DNA of 64,000 nt. Source: Natrialba aegyptia DSM 13077. Its GTDB lineage: Archaea > Halobacteriota > Halobacteria > Halobacteriales > Natrialbaceae. Both the position numbers and the translations under genes were made by a program. The notes beneath the pieces were generated by a model. That model saw only the letters and a program-made list of their open reading frames with translations. It did not search any database and was not told the DNA's origin. This document shows positions 52,988-61,715 of this stretch, one piece after another. The stretch covers positions 62,001-126,000 of the forward strand of contig NZ_AOIP01000016.1 in the NCBI RefSeq assembly GCF_000337535.1. Direction: 5' to 3'. Each line of letters starts with the position of its first letter. The stretch's first letter is position 1.

Positions 52988-53960
52988 AACACGGGCCGAA
53001 CTCGAGTCGGCCGTTAAGCGCCATCGAGTGATCGTCGTAGTACGCATAGAGGTTCTGGGGAGCCTCGTATCGCCCGCCGTAGTGTCCGGCCGGCCCGTTC
53101 GAGTCAATGATGTTGTCGTCGTGGTCCTCCGTGAACCGGAAGTTCGTTCGCTCGTAGACGAGTTCGTCATCGAGCCAGTAGCGGACGATGCCGTCCGGAT
53201 TCGCCACGCCGTTCGTGATCGTGTTCACGCAGACGTAATACTTGAACTCGTACCAGTTGCCGGGGACGATTTCTGGTTGCCCGTAGGCGTACTCCTCGCC
53301 GTCCATGATGAAGTCGTGGTCCTGGTTCTGATCGAGGTGGTACGTGTGCGAGAGGAGGTAAAACGGGCCCTCGGGATCGGAATCCCGATTGGTGAGGTAC
53401 ATCCGGTTACTCCAGCCGTTGGAACCGGTGGGCATACCGCCGCCGGCGCTGCCCTCGCCGAGTGCCATCGCACAGTTCCAGAGCCGGCAGTTCGCCGGGT
53501 AGCGGCCGGCCATTCCCCACCCAGTGTCGAGCCCGAACCGAACGCGGCCGGTGAGTTCGAACAGGCCATCCTCGAAGTCGTAGTGCATGCTCGCGCCCCA
53601 GTGGTTACCCTCACGAACCTGCAGTTGCAACGCGGTGTTCTCGGAGTAGACCGGATCGGTGACGAGGTCGAGCGTCTCGCTGTCACCGTTCGATAGCCGG
53701 TAGATGTCGTCCCAGCTATCGTAGTCGTCGTAGTCGAGGTGAATCACGTCGTCCGGCCGGTCACACGCCGCTGCCGCGCGGTCGGTGCCAACGCCGAGAA
53801 CGCCGAGGAGACCCCCTGCACCGAGCACACCGCCCGCGCGTAATGTTCGTCGACGCGTGACGCCAGCGTCAGTTGATCCGGTCGAAGAACGATCGGTCGA
53901 TTCCGCCTCGGAATGCCGTGCTGGCGCGTGCCCATCACCGCCAGCGGGATATTCAGCCAT
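52986..53960 (-). CDS. Tat-exported polysaccharide-lyase-like jelly-roll protein
   Basis: 324 residues. A twin-arginine signal (TRRRTLRAGGVLGAGGLLGV, about residues 35-54) follows a polar N-terminus. The mature part has strands typical of a PL14/PL20-like jelly roll: ALQLQVREGNHWGASMHYDF, ELTGRVRFGLDTGWGM, WYEFKYYVCVNTI, and GIVRYWLDDELVYER. Several Cys residues (Cys66, and a Cys near the C-terminus) could form a disulfide. Likely a secreted carbohydrate-active enzyme or lectin. Family assignment is tentative. Confidence 0.6.
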   Translation of the reverse strand: MAEYPAGGDGHAPARHSEAESTDRSSTGSTDAGVTRRRTLRAGGVLGAGGLLGVLGVGTDRAAAACDRPDDVIHLDYDDYDSWDDIYRLSNGDSETLDLVTDPVYSENTALQLQVREGNHWGASMHYDFEDGLFELTGRVRFGLDTGWGMAGRYPANCRLWNCAMALGEGSAGGGMPTGSNGWSNRMYLTNRDSDPEGPFYLLSHTYHLDQNQDHDFIMDGEEYAYGQPEIVPGNWYEFKYYVCVNTITNGVANPDGIVRYWLDDELVYERTNFRFTEDHDDNIIDSNGPAGHYGGRYEAPQNLYAYYDDHSMALNGRLEFGPC

Positions 53961-54160
53961 GCACGTCCCACTCTCAGACGCTGGTGGATAGTATCGAATT
54001 TGCTACCTGACTGTTCCGATAGCAAAAACAGTATTCCACGGTGATTACCATCTGGTCCGGATAGTTCCTGTTGCCACAACAGTCACGACAGCCCGGCTCG
54101 TTCCGACCGCACCACCAGTCGGCCGAGTGAACTCGATCGCTTTCGCCGTTTGGCGGTGGT

Positions 54161-54937
54161 TTACGAGTCGTCTTCCGCCCGCAGTTCCTCGCTCGCCGCT
54201 CGAACCTCCCGCATCACGCTCGAGATACGCTCTTCGGCTTCGAGTTCGTCTTCGACGGAGAGGTCGACGCCCTCGACTTCGAGCAGGAATTTCGCGACTT
54301 CCGTGGATTCGTACATCACGTCGTCGAGTTCTTCGGCGGTGAAAAAGTCACACATCGCGCCGTAGAGGAAGGTGGCTCCGGCGGTGCGGACCTTGTCCTC
54401 GAAGGACGAGCGGGCCTGGTTGACCGCCTGGGGCGTGTAGGTGTCGGTCATGAACGGCACGAGTTCGGGCAGGTTCTCGCCGATCTTGGTCATCTCGACG
54501 CCGGTTTCGGTCCGGAAGTCGGCACAGAGACGGGCGATGGCCCACTCGCGGGCGGTGATGTAGGTCCGGTCGCGCAGGAACTCGTTGACGCGGTCGTACT
54601 GTGCGCCGTCCATTTTCTTGAAGCGGGCGTATTTCTGAACGTCTTCCGGGACATCCGACCCCTCGGGTTCGGTGTCCGGAACGCCCGGCATGGAACTGGC
54701 CGCCGCGTCGTCACGAGTCGAGTCGGGTTCGGCGGGGTCGGTTCCGGTGGAGTTTGAGTCGGTTCCGGCGGATTCCGATTCCGTTTCCGTTTCCGTTTCC
54801 GTTTCCGTTTCCGTTTCCGTTTCGGAGCGGGGCGCGGACCCGGCCGCATCGTTGGCTGTCACGGCGGCGGTGGCGGACTCATCAGCCGCGGTCGATTGAT
54901 CGAGTTCTCGTCGCTCGTTCGGTCCGTCCTCGTCCAT
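54161..54937 (-). CDS. DUF5806-like haloarchaeal protein (258 aa)
   Basis: The N-terminal ~90 residues are low complexity with an (Glu-Thr)7 stretch encoded by the hexamer tract at 54781-54822. The C-terminal ~160 residues are a conserved helical domain: YARFKKMDGAQYDRVNEFLR, YITAREWAIARLCADF, TGVEMTKIGENLPELVPFMT, and VYESTEVAKFLLEVEGV-like helices. I recall the domain as DUF5806. The start at 54937 (MDEDGPNERR) was chosen; the upstream extension is basic. Function unknown. Confidence 0.7.
   Translation of the reverse strand: MDEDGPNERRELDQSTAADESATAAVTANDAAGSAPRSETETETETETETETESESAGTDSNSTGTDPAEPDSTRDDAAASSMPGVPDTEPEGSDVPEDVQKYARFKKMDGAQYDRVNEFLRDRTYITAREWAIARLCADFRTETGVEMTKIGENLPELVPFMTDTYTPQAVNQARSSFEDKVRTAGATFLYGAMCDFFTAEELDDVMYESTEVAKFLLEVEGVDLSVEDELEAEERISSVMREVRAASEELRAEDDS
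54781..54822. repeat. Hexanucleotide tandem repeat (CCGTTT)7
   Basis: Seven exact copies inside the DUF5806-like gene. Because the unit is 6 bp, copy number changes keep frame and only vary the Glu-Thr spacer length. Confidence 0.95.
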
Positions 54938-55089
54938 AGCCGTGTATTCCGAGACGCGCGAGATAAGGGTTGTTCTCGACGGCGACACCGCCGGCAGAAG
55001 GCGGGTCGGTCGGTGCCGTCCAGATAAACTCCGTCCGCATCCTTCGGAGTTCGACCGGATTTAAGTCCGTTAAGGATCTTCGGTACAGT

Positions 55090-56226
55090 ATGCCACAGAC
55101 GCCAGTCGTAGTCAAGGCCGTGCGGACACCACAGGGCAAAGAGGACGGCGTGTACGCCGATCTTCGCAGCGAAGACCTCTCGGTCCCGCTCATCGACGAG
55201 ATCCTGGCCGAAACCGGCCTCTCCGGCGAAGACGTCGACGACCTGATGTGGGGCTGCGCCCAGCAGCGCGGCGAGCAGGGCAACAACCTGGCTCGCGTCA
55301 TCGCCCTGCTTTCTGAACTCGGCGAGAGCGTCCCGGCGACGACGATCAACCGCTGGTGTGCCTCCTCGATGCAGGCCGTCATCTCCGCCTCGGACGCCGT
55401 CGCCGCCGGCAACCGCGACGCCGTCATCGCCGGCGGCGTCGAGAGCATGAGCCGCGTCCCGATGGGCGAAAACACCCCGAACGTCCACCCGAAGATGGCC
55501 GAACTCTACAACATGGGCGAACTCCAGATGGGGATGACCGCCGAGAAGGTCGCCGAGGAGTACGGCGTCAGCCGCGAGGAGCAGGACGAGTACGCCGCCC
55601 GCAGCCAACAGCGCGCCGTCGAAGCTACCGAGGAAGGCCGCTTCGACGACGAAATCGTCCCGATCGAAACCGAAGACGGCACCGTCGAGGAAGACGAGGG
55701 CCTGCGCCCCGGCACGACCGCCGAGAAACTCGCCGAACTGCCGACCGTCTTCAAGTCCGAGGGATCCGTCACGCCCGGCAACGCCTCCCAGATCTCCGAC
55801 GGTGCGTCCGCCCTGCTGGTCACGAGCGAGGAATTCGCCGAGGACCACGACCTCGAGATCATGGCCGAAATCGGCATGAACAACGTCGCCGGCGTCGATC
55901 CGACCGTCATGGGTATCGGCCCGGTCCCCGCAACGCGGGGCCTGCTCGAGCGCAACGGCCGCGACGTCGACGAGTACGACCTCGTCGAACTCAACGAGGC
56001 CTTCGCCAGCCAGTCGATCTACTCCCGCGACGAACTCGGCATCGACCCCGAGATTTTCAACGTCAACGGCGGCGCAATCGCCATCGGCCACCCGCTCGGT
56101 GCCTCCGGTGCGCGCCTGCCGGTGACGCTGATCAACGAACTCCAGAAGCGCGGCGGCGGCCTCGGACTGGCGACGCTGTGTGTCGGCTTCGGCCAGGGTG
56201 CAGCGATCGAGTTCGACGTGAACTGA
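55090..56226 (+). CDS. Acetyl-CoA C-acetyltransferase (thiolase II family)
   Basis: 378 residues. Thiolase signatures: TTINRWCASSMQA (nucleophile Cys90), VIAGGVESMSRVPMG, LVELNEAFASQ (Asn-Glu-Ala-Phe), GGAIAIGHPLGASGAR (His) and LCVGFGQGAA (second Cys). Catalyses beta-ketothiolase or acetoacetyl-CoA formation in fatty acid oxidation or ketone/PHA metabolism. The start at 55090 follows a BRE/TATA-like AAGTCCGTTAAGG upstream. Codon usage matches core neighbours. It shares context with an acyl-CoA ligase at 61716. Confidence 0.95.
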   Translation: MPQTPVVVKAVRTPQGKEDGVYADLRSEDLSVPLIDEILAETGLSGEDVDDLMWGCAQQRGEQGNNLARVIALLSELGESVPATTINRWCASSMQAVISASDAVAAGNRDAVIAGGVESMSRVPMGENTPNVHPKMAELYNMGELQMGMTAEKVAEEYGVSREEQDEYAARSQQRAVEATEEGRFDDEIVPIETEDGTVEEDEGLRPGTTAEKLAELPTVFKSEGSVTPGNASQISDGASALLVTSEEFAEDHDLEIMAEIGMNNVAGVDPTVMGIGPVPATRGLLERNGRDVDEYDLVELNEAFASQSIYSRDELGIDPEIFNVNGGAIAIGHPLGASGARLPVTLINELQKRGGGLGLATLCVGFGQGAAIEFDVN

Positions 56227-56305
56227 TACGGTCTGCTGTAACGATTTTCTGGCGCAACAGCGCCCGTCCTGCGGTTGCGCCGGAAACGACTTACAGCAGT
56301 CCGTA
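56227..56305 (-). repeat. Palindromic intergenic repeat, copy D
   Basis: Best-preserved copy: ends TACGGTCTGCTGTAA and TTACAGCAGTCCGTA form inverted repeats with one mismatch, and the centre is GGCGCAACAGCGCCCG.. CGGTTGCGCC. It starts directly after the thiolase stop codon, so it may act as a transcription-terminating hairpin as well as a mobile-like repeat. Confidence 0.75.
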
Positions 56306-56454
56306 TGAGGCCACCCGTTCGGTCACGGCCGTCGCCGGCCGATCGCTGCGGGGGATCGATACATATTTTGTTACAGACACGTTCGTTCGAGTATGGTCGT
56401 CCCGGATAGGCTCACCCATCGCTCTCCCCGGCCGTTCGAGTTCATCGATCGACG

Positions 56455-57450
56455 ATGACGATGCCGAACGGGCGAGCACTGCTGGTACGGATGGTCGTCT
56501 CGATCGCGTTGCTCGCGCTCGTGATGGCCGGTCTCGTTGCGGGCATCTGGGGCGTGTTCTACGGCCTCCTGTCGATAGTCGGCGTCGAGAATCCGGCGAC
56601 GCTGGCGTCGGTGATCAGCGTCTGTCTACTGGCATCTATCGCCGCCCTCGAGTTCACCCAAGTTTCGACGGTCGAACGATTCGCGGGAGCTGCGCCGGTC
56701 GACAGCGACGCGGAACCGGAACTGTACCGGACGGCGACGACGGTCGCAACGATGCTCGACGTGCCCGCACCGACGATCGCGATTTCGGACAGTCGCGCGC
56801 CCGAAGCGATGGTCGTCGGTTACCGGCCGGACGCGATTCACCTCGTGCTCTCCGCGGGCACGATCGATGCGCTCGATGCGGATGAACTCGAGGCGGTGAT
56901 CGCACACGAACTCGCCCACGTGAAAAATAGGGATGCGATGGTGATGACGGCGCTTTCGGTTCCGGTGGTGCTCGCGGCGGGATTGCGAACGCGCCTTCCC
57001 GAACCGGCAGGCAAGGGTGCGGTGTCGATCGTCATCGTCCCGTTGCTGTTCGTTTCGAACGTCGTCTGGATCGCTGGACGAACGATCACGGCCGTTCTCG
57101 CTCGCGTTCGCGAGCGCGCCGCCGACCGCGCGGCCGCCGAAGTGACGGGGTCGCCCGCGGTTCTCGCAACCGCCCTGGCCACCCTCGATGATCGAATCGA
57201 AGCGACGCCGACCCGGGACCTCAGAGCGGTCGAAAGCGTCTCCTCGCTCTCGATTCTGCCGCTGGAAGCCGATCCGGCGACTCGAGACGTTCGTCTCGGC
57301 CCGGAGGGCGACGTCGAACCGTCGTACCAGTGGTTCGACCGGCTGAAGTGGCGACTCTTTACGACCCACCCGCCGACCGAGGACCGACTCGAGACGCTTC
57401 GGTCGCTCGAACGCGAACGGAGTCTAGAATCGGAACGGGACCGAGATTGA
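56455..57450 (+). CDS. htpX: M48-family membrane metalloprotease (HtpX-like)
   Basis: 331 residues. Two N-terminal membrane helices (about 14-60), a soluble zone with VIAHELAHVKNRDAMV (HExxH), a third hydrophobic region (SVPVVLAAGL and IVIVPLLFVSNVVWIAG), then RERAADRAAAEVTG (the conserved Glu-x-x-Ala-Asp type zinc ligand region). The C-terminus has TTHPPTEDRLETL, characteristic of HtpX. Membrane protein quality control. ATG at 56461 is an equally possible start. Confidence 0.85.
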   Translation: MTMPNGRALLVRMVVSIALLALVMAGLVAGIWGVFYGLLSIVGVENPATLASVISVCLLASIAALEFTQVSTVERFAGAAPVDSDAEPELYRTATTVATMLDVPAPTIAISDSRAPEAMVVGYRPDAIHLVLSAGTIDALDADELEAVIAHELAHVKNRDAMVMTALSVPVVLAAGLRTRLPEPAGKGAVSIVIVPLLFVSNVVWIAGRTITAVLARVRERAADRAAAEVTGSPAVLATALATLDDRIEATPTRDLRAVESVSSLSILPLEADPATRDVRLGPEGDVEPSYQWFDRLKWRLFTTHPPTEDRLETLRSLERERSLESERDRD

Positions 57451-57463
57451 GTTGAGACCGAAC

Positions 57464-57500
57464 TCGAAAACGAAGTCGAAATCGAAGTCGAAGTCGAAAA
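57464..57500. repeat. Imperfect hexamer repeat (CGAAGT/CGAAAT)
   Basis: About six near-copies directly after the htpX-like stop (57448-57450). It is non-coding as annotated. Confidence 0.8.
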
Positions 57501-57570
57501 CAGCAACGCAACGCGGTCGCGAGCACCGACAGTCGATTTACAACCCTCGGGCACGTATATCGGCCATCCC

Positions 57571-57933
57571 ATGGACCCGCTGCTCCTGGCCATCGTCGTC
57601 GGCATTCCCCTCGCCTGGCACGTCGGGCTGACCGTGTTCACCTACTACGACGCCGGGAAGGTCGGGCTCGAGCCTCCCGCAAAGTGGGCGGCGATCACCG
57701 CCGTGCTCCCGCTCTTTGGCTTTTTCATCTACCTCTTCGAACGCAGTGAACTCGACTACGATCCGGAAACGGACCCCTACCGGGGAAACAACTTCAATAT
57801 CCATCCCTCGCGGGCCGACGACACGCCGCTTCGGTCCCGCGGGGACGACCGACTCACGCCGGAGGGCGAAGTCGGCGAGTGGACCGACGAGGACGCGGAC
57901 GAAAACGACCGATCGAGTTCAGGTCCGGAGTAG
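57571..57933 (+). CDS. Two-helix membrane protein with acidic tail (120 aa)
   Basis: Two membrane helices (LLAIVVGIPLAWHVGLTVFTYY and WAAITAVLPLFGFFIYLFE) with the inter-helix segment YDAGKVGLEPPAKW, followed by an acidic tail (about 60-120). I recall similar small haloarchaeal membrane proteins but no function. Confidence 0.65.
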   Translation: MDPLLLAIVVGIPLAWHVGLTVFTYYDAGKVGLEPPAKWAAITAVLPLFGFFIYLFERSELDYDPETDPYRGNNFNIHPSRADDTPLRSRGDDRLTPEGEVGEWTDEDADENDRSSSGPE

Positions 57934-57968
57934 CGCCATAGCGGCGACGGAGACGGCGTCGCGGCGGC

Positions 57969-59657
57969 TCAGTCGTCCGCGGGTGCCGTCTCCGAGATCG
58001 TCTCGAGTTCGCTCGCGGGAACCGTCCCGTCGTCGTTCCAGTCGCGTTCGTCGTAGTACTCGTCGAGGCCCTGCTCGAAGTCGGGAATGTCGTACGGCAG
58101 CGTGTCGTCCGCCCGGTCGAAGCCGCGCTGGTTGTTGAAGTGGCGTTCGAGGGCGACGACTTCGCTGCCGACCGCGAGCAGTTCCTCGTAGTCGGCGTCG
58201 AGTAGCGTCTCGAACCGCTCGGTCGTCATGAAGTCCCGGGAGAACTTACAGAGGACGGCGCTATCCTTGATCGCGTTGATGTTCTCGAGTTCGACGAGCT
58301 TCGGTGGCTTGTTCTCGAGTCCAGCCTTGTCGAAGGCGTCGTCGGCGTCGACCAGCGGGTACTCGTAGGGGTAGAACTCGGCGTACATGTGGTCGGCACC
58401 GCGGTTCGAGGTCGCGAAGGCGAGGCCCTGGCCGTTCAGCGTGCGGCCGTCGTGGGCGGCGAACTCCATGCCCTTGACCGACCAGTTGTCGACGCCGAGT
58501 TCGTCGTGACAGCGGGCGACGCCCTCTGCGAGCTGGTCGCCGATTCCCTCGCGGTAGGCGATCTTCTCGACGGTTTCGTGAATGAGGTCGGCGTCGCCGA
58601 ACTCGTCTTCGCTGGCGAGGTAGGCGGCGACGACGTCGCCGGCTGAGATCGTGTCGAGGCCGAGTTCGTCGCAGAGCTTGTTCGATTTCATCACGTCGAC
58701 GATGTCGTCGACGCCGGAGTTCGATCCGAAGGCCATCAGGGTCTCGTATTCGGGGCCTTCGGTCTCGAGGCCGGTCTCCTCGTCTTTTGTCGGAAGCTTG
58801 CAGGCGAACGCGCAGGCCGAGCAGGTGCCTTTCTTGTACTTTTTCTCCTCGACGCGGTCGCCGCTGATGTCGTCGATGTGTTCGTAGGAGAGTTCGGAGA
58901 AGTACCGCGTTGGCAGGGCCTCGACCATGTTCGCGTACGTTGCGACGGAGGTCGTCCCCTGGTCGCGCATCGGGCTGTCGGACTGGGCGGCCTCGCCGTG
59001 GATCTCCATCTGGAGCGCCGGGAGGTCGACCTCCCGGGTGGAGTCGCCGTCGAAGGTGATCGCCTTGACGTTCTTCGCGCCGAGCACCGCGCCGAGGCCG
59101 CCGCGGCCGAACGCGCGCTCCTCGGAGGTCATGATCGAGGCGAAGCGGACTTCGTTCTCGCCGGCGGGACCGACGACGACGGTGTGCTCCGAACCGAGTC
59201 CGTGTTCGTCGTCGATGTAGGCGCAGGTTTCGGGGACGGTCGCTTCTTCGAGTTCGGGGACGGCTTCGAACGAGACGCCGTCGTCGGTGACGTGGACGAT
59301 GACGAGGTCGTCGCTCGCGCCGGTGATCTCGACGGCGCTGTAGCCGGTCGCGGTGAAGTTACGCGAGAGGAAGCCGCCGGCGTTCGAGGAGAGCAGGCCG
59401 TCGGTCAGCGGCGAGACGCCGGTTGCGGACATGCGGCCGGTAAAGCTCATGGTCGCGTGCTGGAGCGGGCCGGTCGCGAAGTACAGGTTGTTGTCCGCCC
59501 CGAGCGGGTCGGCGTCGAACGGGATGCGAGCGTGAGCGAGTTTCGTCCCGAGCGCGCGGCCGCCGATTGCCGACTCGAGGAGGTCGTCGATCCGTTCGGT
59601 TTCGCTCGTCTGTTCCCCGACATCGATCGTACACAGTGGCCCCCGGACGTGCTTCAT
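57969..59657 (-). CDS. aor: Aldehyde:ferredoxin oxidoreductase family protein
   Basis: 562 residues; tungsten/molybdopterin enzyme. The N-terminal cofactor domain contains GGRALGTKLAHARIPFDADP and SFTGRMSATGVSPLTDGLLS. The iron-sulfur Cys cluster is CSACAFAC (about residues 284-291) with a distant Cys in VLCKFSRDF near the C-terminus, giving the expected four ligands. It also has EGPEYETLMAFGSNSGVDD. Oxidises aldehydes to acids with ferredoxin. The start at 59657 (MKHVRGPLCTID) was chosen; the upstream frame is basic. Confidence 0.92.
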   Translation of the reverse strand: MKHVRGPLCTIDVGEQTSETERIDDLLESAIGGRALGTKLAHARIPFDADPLGADNNLYFATGPLQHATMSFTGRMSATGVSPLTDGLLSSNAGGFLSRNFTATGYSAVEITGASDDLVIVHVTDDGVSFEAVPELEEATVPETCAYIDDEHGLGSEHTVVVGPAGENEVRFASIMTSEERAFGRGGLGAVLGAKNVKAITFDGDSTREVDLPALQMEIHGEAAQSDSPMRDQGTTSVATYANMVEALPTRYFSELSYEHIDDISGDRVEEKKYKKGTCSACAFACKLPTKDEETGLETEGPEYETLMAFGSNSGVDDIVDVMKSNKLCDELGLDTISAGDVVAAYLASEDEFGDADLIHETVEKIAYREGIGDQLAEGVARCHDELGVDNWSVKGMEFAAHDGRTLNGQGLAFATSNRGADHMYAEFYPYEYPLVDADDAFDKAGLENKPPKLVELENINAIKDSAVLCKFSRDFMTTERFETLLDADYEELLAVGSEVVALERHFNNQRGFDRADDTLPYDIPDFEQGLDEYYDERDWNDDGTVPASELETISETAPADD

Positions 59658-59795
59658 ACTCGATACCGTGGGACGTGCGGTGGCAAAACGGTACCGGTAC
59701 GTTGTCAGCGGATAACAGACGCGGCGTCGGTCTCGGGACGGCGAGTTCATCGAATCAGCCAACGCTTAATGTATCGGCACTGGACGACTTCGATA

Positions 59796-60368
59796 ATGAC
59801 CGGCCACGACTCCGCCGTCGACATCTATCGGCAGGCGTTACCGGTGGTCCTCGTCAGTCTCGTCGCGGGCCTGTTCGCCGGCACGCTGCTCGGCAGCGAA
59901 ACGATGCGTGAGGGAATCAGCCGCGTTCCCGGGTTGCTGTTGCTGTTGCCGGCCTTTCTCGCCACCCGCGGCGGGGTCTACGGTTCGCTCGGAGCGCGAC
60001 TGTCGAGCGGGCTCCACCAGGGACTGCTCGACCCTCATTTCGAGTGGAGCGGGCGGCTCAGAAACGCCATCATCGCATCCTTCCTGAACGGCATGATCGT
60101 CTCGCTGTTTATCGCCGTGCTCACCTGGGTCGTAATGCTGGCCCTGGGACGGGAGGCCGCGTTGCTCGAACTCGTGATTATCCTCTTCGTCGCCGCTCTT
60201 TTGAGCGCCGTCGCGATGCTCGGCGTCTTGCTTCCCGTGATCTTCAAGGGCTATCGCCGCGGCCTCGATCCCGACAACGTCATCGGCCCCGTCGTGACGA
60301 CCGTCGGCGACGTGTTCGGCGTCTTCTTCCTGCTGGTCGGGATCGCCGTGACGGAGGCACTACTGTGA
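59796..60368 (+). CDS. MgtE-like divalent cation transporter, subunit 1
   Basis: 190 residues with about five membrane helices, corresponding to one repeat of the MgtE/SLC41 membrane domain: LPAFLATRGGVYGSLGARLSSGLHQG (the helix and pore-lining phrase), then GMIVSLFIAVLTWVVMLALG and DPDNVIGPVVTTVGDVFGVFF. A complete MgtE membrane domain is two such repeats; the second is the next gene, which overlaps by 4 bp (GTGA). No CBS domain is present. An alternative ATG lies at 59769. Confidence 0.85.
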   Translation: MTGHDSAVDIYRQALPVVLVSLVAGLFAGTLLGSETMREGISRVPGLLLLLPAFLATRGGVYGSLGARLSSGLHQGLLDPHFEWSGRLRNAIIASFLNGMIVSLFIAVLTWVVMLALGREAALLELVIILFVAALLSAVAMLGVLLPVIFKGYRRGLDPDNVIGPVVTTVGDVFGVFFLLVGIAVTEALL

Positions 60369-60964
60369 GCGCCAACGAGGCCCGGGCCGGCGATGAACTC
60401 GGGCGAGATCACATCGGCGACTGGACGATCCGGAATATCGTCACGACGCTCGTCCCGCTCCTGGCCGTCCTGTCGGTGTTGCAGATGGTGTCGGGAACCG
60501 TCCTCGAGACCTTCGAAGCGGCGTTACTGACGAACCCCGCGTTGCTCGTGTTGGTCCCGGTGATGATCGGGACCGCCGGAAACCTGGGCTCGATCATGTG
60601 TGCCCGCCTCTCGACGCAGTTACACCTGGGGACGTTCGAGTTCTCGCCGACCAATCCGGATCTGCGAGCGACAGTCGGGGCGATCGTCGGTCTCGCGGGG
60701 ACGGTATTCGTCCTGCTCGGTATCGCCTCCTGGGCTATCGGCCACCTGCTGGGCGGCGAGCTCGGACTCGCTCCGCTGCTGGTTATTACGATCACCAGCG
60801 GCATGCTGCTTGCCGTCTGGGTCGTCATCGTCAGTACGACCGCGGTCTACGCCTCCTACCGTCTCGGCTACGACCCTGACGACACGACGATTCCAGTCGT
60901 CACGAACGTCTGTGACATCACCGGGGTGCTCATCCTCTTTGCGGTGGTTTCAGTCGTTCTCTGA
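60365..60964 (+). CDS. MgtE-like divalent cation transporter, subunit 2
   Basis: 199 residues, GTG start overlapping the first subunit's stop. It has about five membrane helices: NPALLVLVPVMIGTAGNLGS (with Asn-Leu-Gly), MCARLSTQLHLGTFEFS, GLAGTVFVLLGIASWAIG, and DDTTIPVVTNVCDITGVLIL (the Asp/Thr motif of the ion site). With subunit 1 it should form the full Mg2+/divalent cation channel-like transporter. Stoichiometry is inferred from overlap. Confidence 0.85.
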   Translation: MSANEARAGDELGRDHIGDWTIRNIVTTLVPLLAVLSVLQMVSGTVLETFEAALLTNPALLVLVPVMIGTAGNLGSIMCARLSTQLHLGTFEFSPTNPDLRATVGAIVGLAGTVFVLLGIASWAIGHLLGGELGLAPLLVITITSGMLLAVWVVIVSTTAVYASYRLGYDPDDTTIPVVTNVCDITGVLILFAVVSVVL

Positions 60965-61068
60965 GGCGGTCTTTGCGGTGGTCTCGATCGGTCTCTGAGA
61001 CGGCAGGACGGTACAATACCCGTTTGACCTATCCCAACATTGGTTATCGTGCGCGGTGAGATTCGAGT

Positions 61069-61647
61069 ATGCACCGCCGTCATCTCCTCGCTGCTGCCGG
61101 CATCGGGCTCTCCATCACCGGCGGCTGTCTCCAGTCGTCGCTGCCGACTACCGGCGGCGAAAACCCACCTCCGGTAGCCGCCGAAACGACCGTCCAGTAC
61201 GACATCCAGCAGTTGGGGGTTCGACACGGGTCATCGCCGCAATTCGACGGCGCAGCCGCGGGACAACTCGACGTGTTCGACTCGAGCGCGGCCGTCCATC
61301 GAACGCTTTCGGTTGCCGATTACGACGGCGAGACGCCTGCAAGTCGCGCGTTCGTCGACGAAACGAACTTCGACGCCGAACTTCTCGTCCACGTTACGTC
61401 GGTCTGGCCGAAACGGGATTTCCTCGGAATCCGCGTTCGTGAACTCGACAGAACGTCAGACACGCTCATCGGAACCGCAACAGCGATCGGCGACGACCCA
61501 ACCGAAGGCAATGACGCACTGGCCTTTCCGGCCGCTCTCGTTCGCGTGTCTGTCGGGGAGGATACCCCCGAATCCGTCGAGTTCACGATCGTCGATTACC
61601 GGGAGAACGAGACGACCGTCGAAGAACCGATCTCGGCGGACGCATAA
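61069..61647 (+). CDS. Predicted lipoprotein (192 aa)
   Basis: N-terminal signal (HRRHLLAAAGIGLSITGGC) with lipobox ending at Cys20. The twin Arg at the start suggests Tat export, and the mature part is a beta-rich, ~170-residue domain (YDIQQLGVRHGSSPQFDG, DAELLVHVTSVWPKRD, RVSVGEDTPESVEFTIVD). No known domain by eye. It lies 104 bp after the MgtE-like pair, same direction. Confidence 0.7.
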   Translation: MHRRHLLAAAGIGLSITGGCLQSSLPTTGGENPPPVAAETTVQYDIQQLGVRHGSSPQFDGAAAGQLDVFDSSAAVHRTLSVADYDGETPASRAFVDETNFDAELLVHVTSVWPKRDFLGIRVRELDRTSDTLIGTATAIGDDPTEGNDALAFPAALVRVSVGEDTPESVEFTIVDYRENETTVEEPISADA

Positions 61648-61715
61648 CGAGCGTCGGATTGCGCCGCCACTAGGCGTGGTCACCGCCATCCGCGAAACGG
61701 AACAGCGGTCGCGTT

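Noticed and set aside
54859-56091. 410-codon minus-strand frame over the thiolase
   Set aside because: Shadow of the thiolase gene, whose catalytic motifs are unambiguous.
58878-59795. Upstream extension of the MgtE-like subunit 1 frame
   Set aside because: Antisense to the aldehyde oxidoreductase; the membrane protein starts at 59796 (or 59769).
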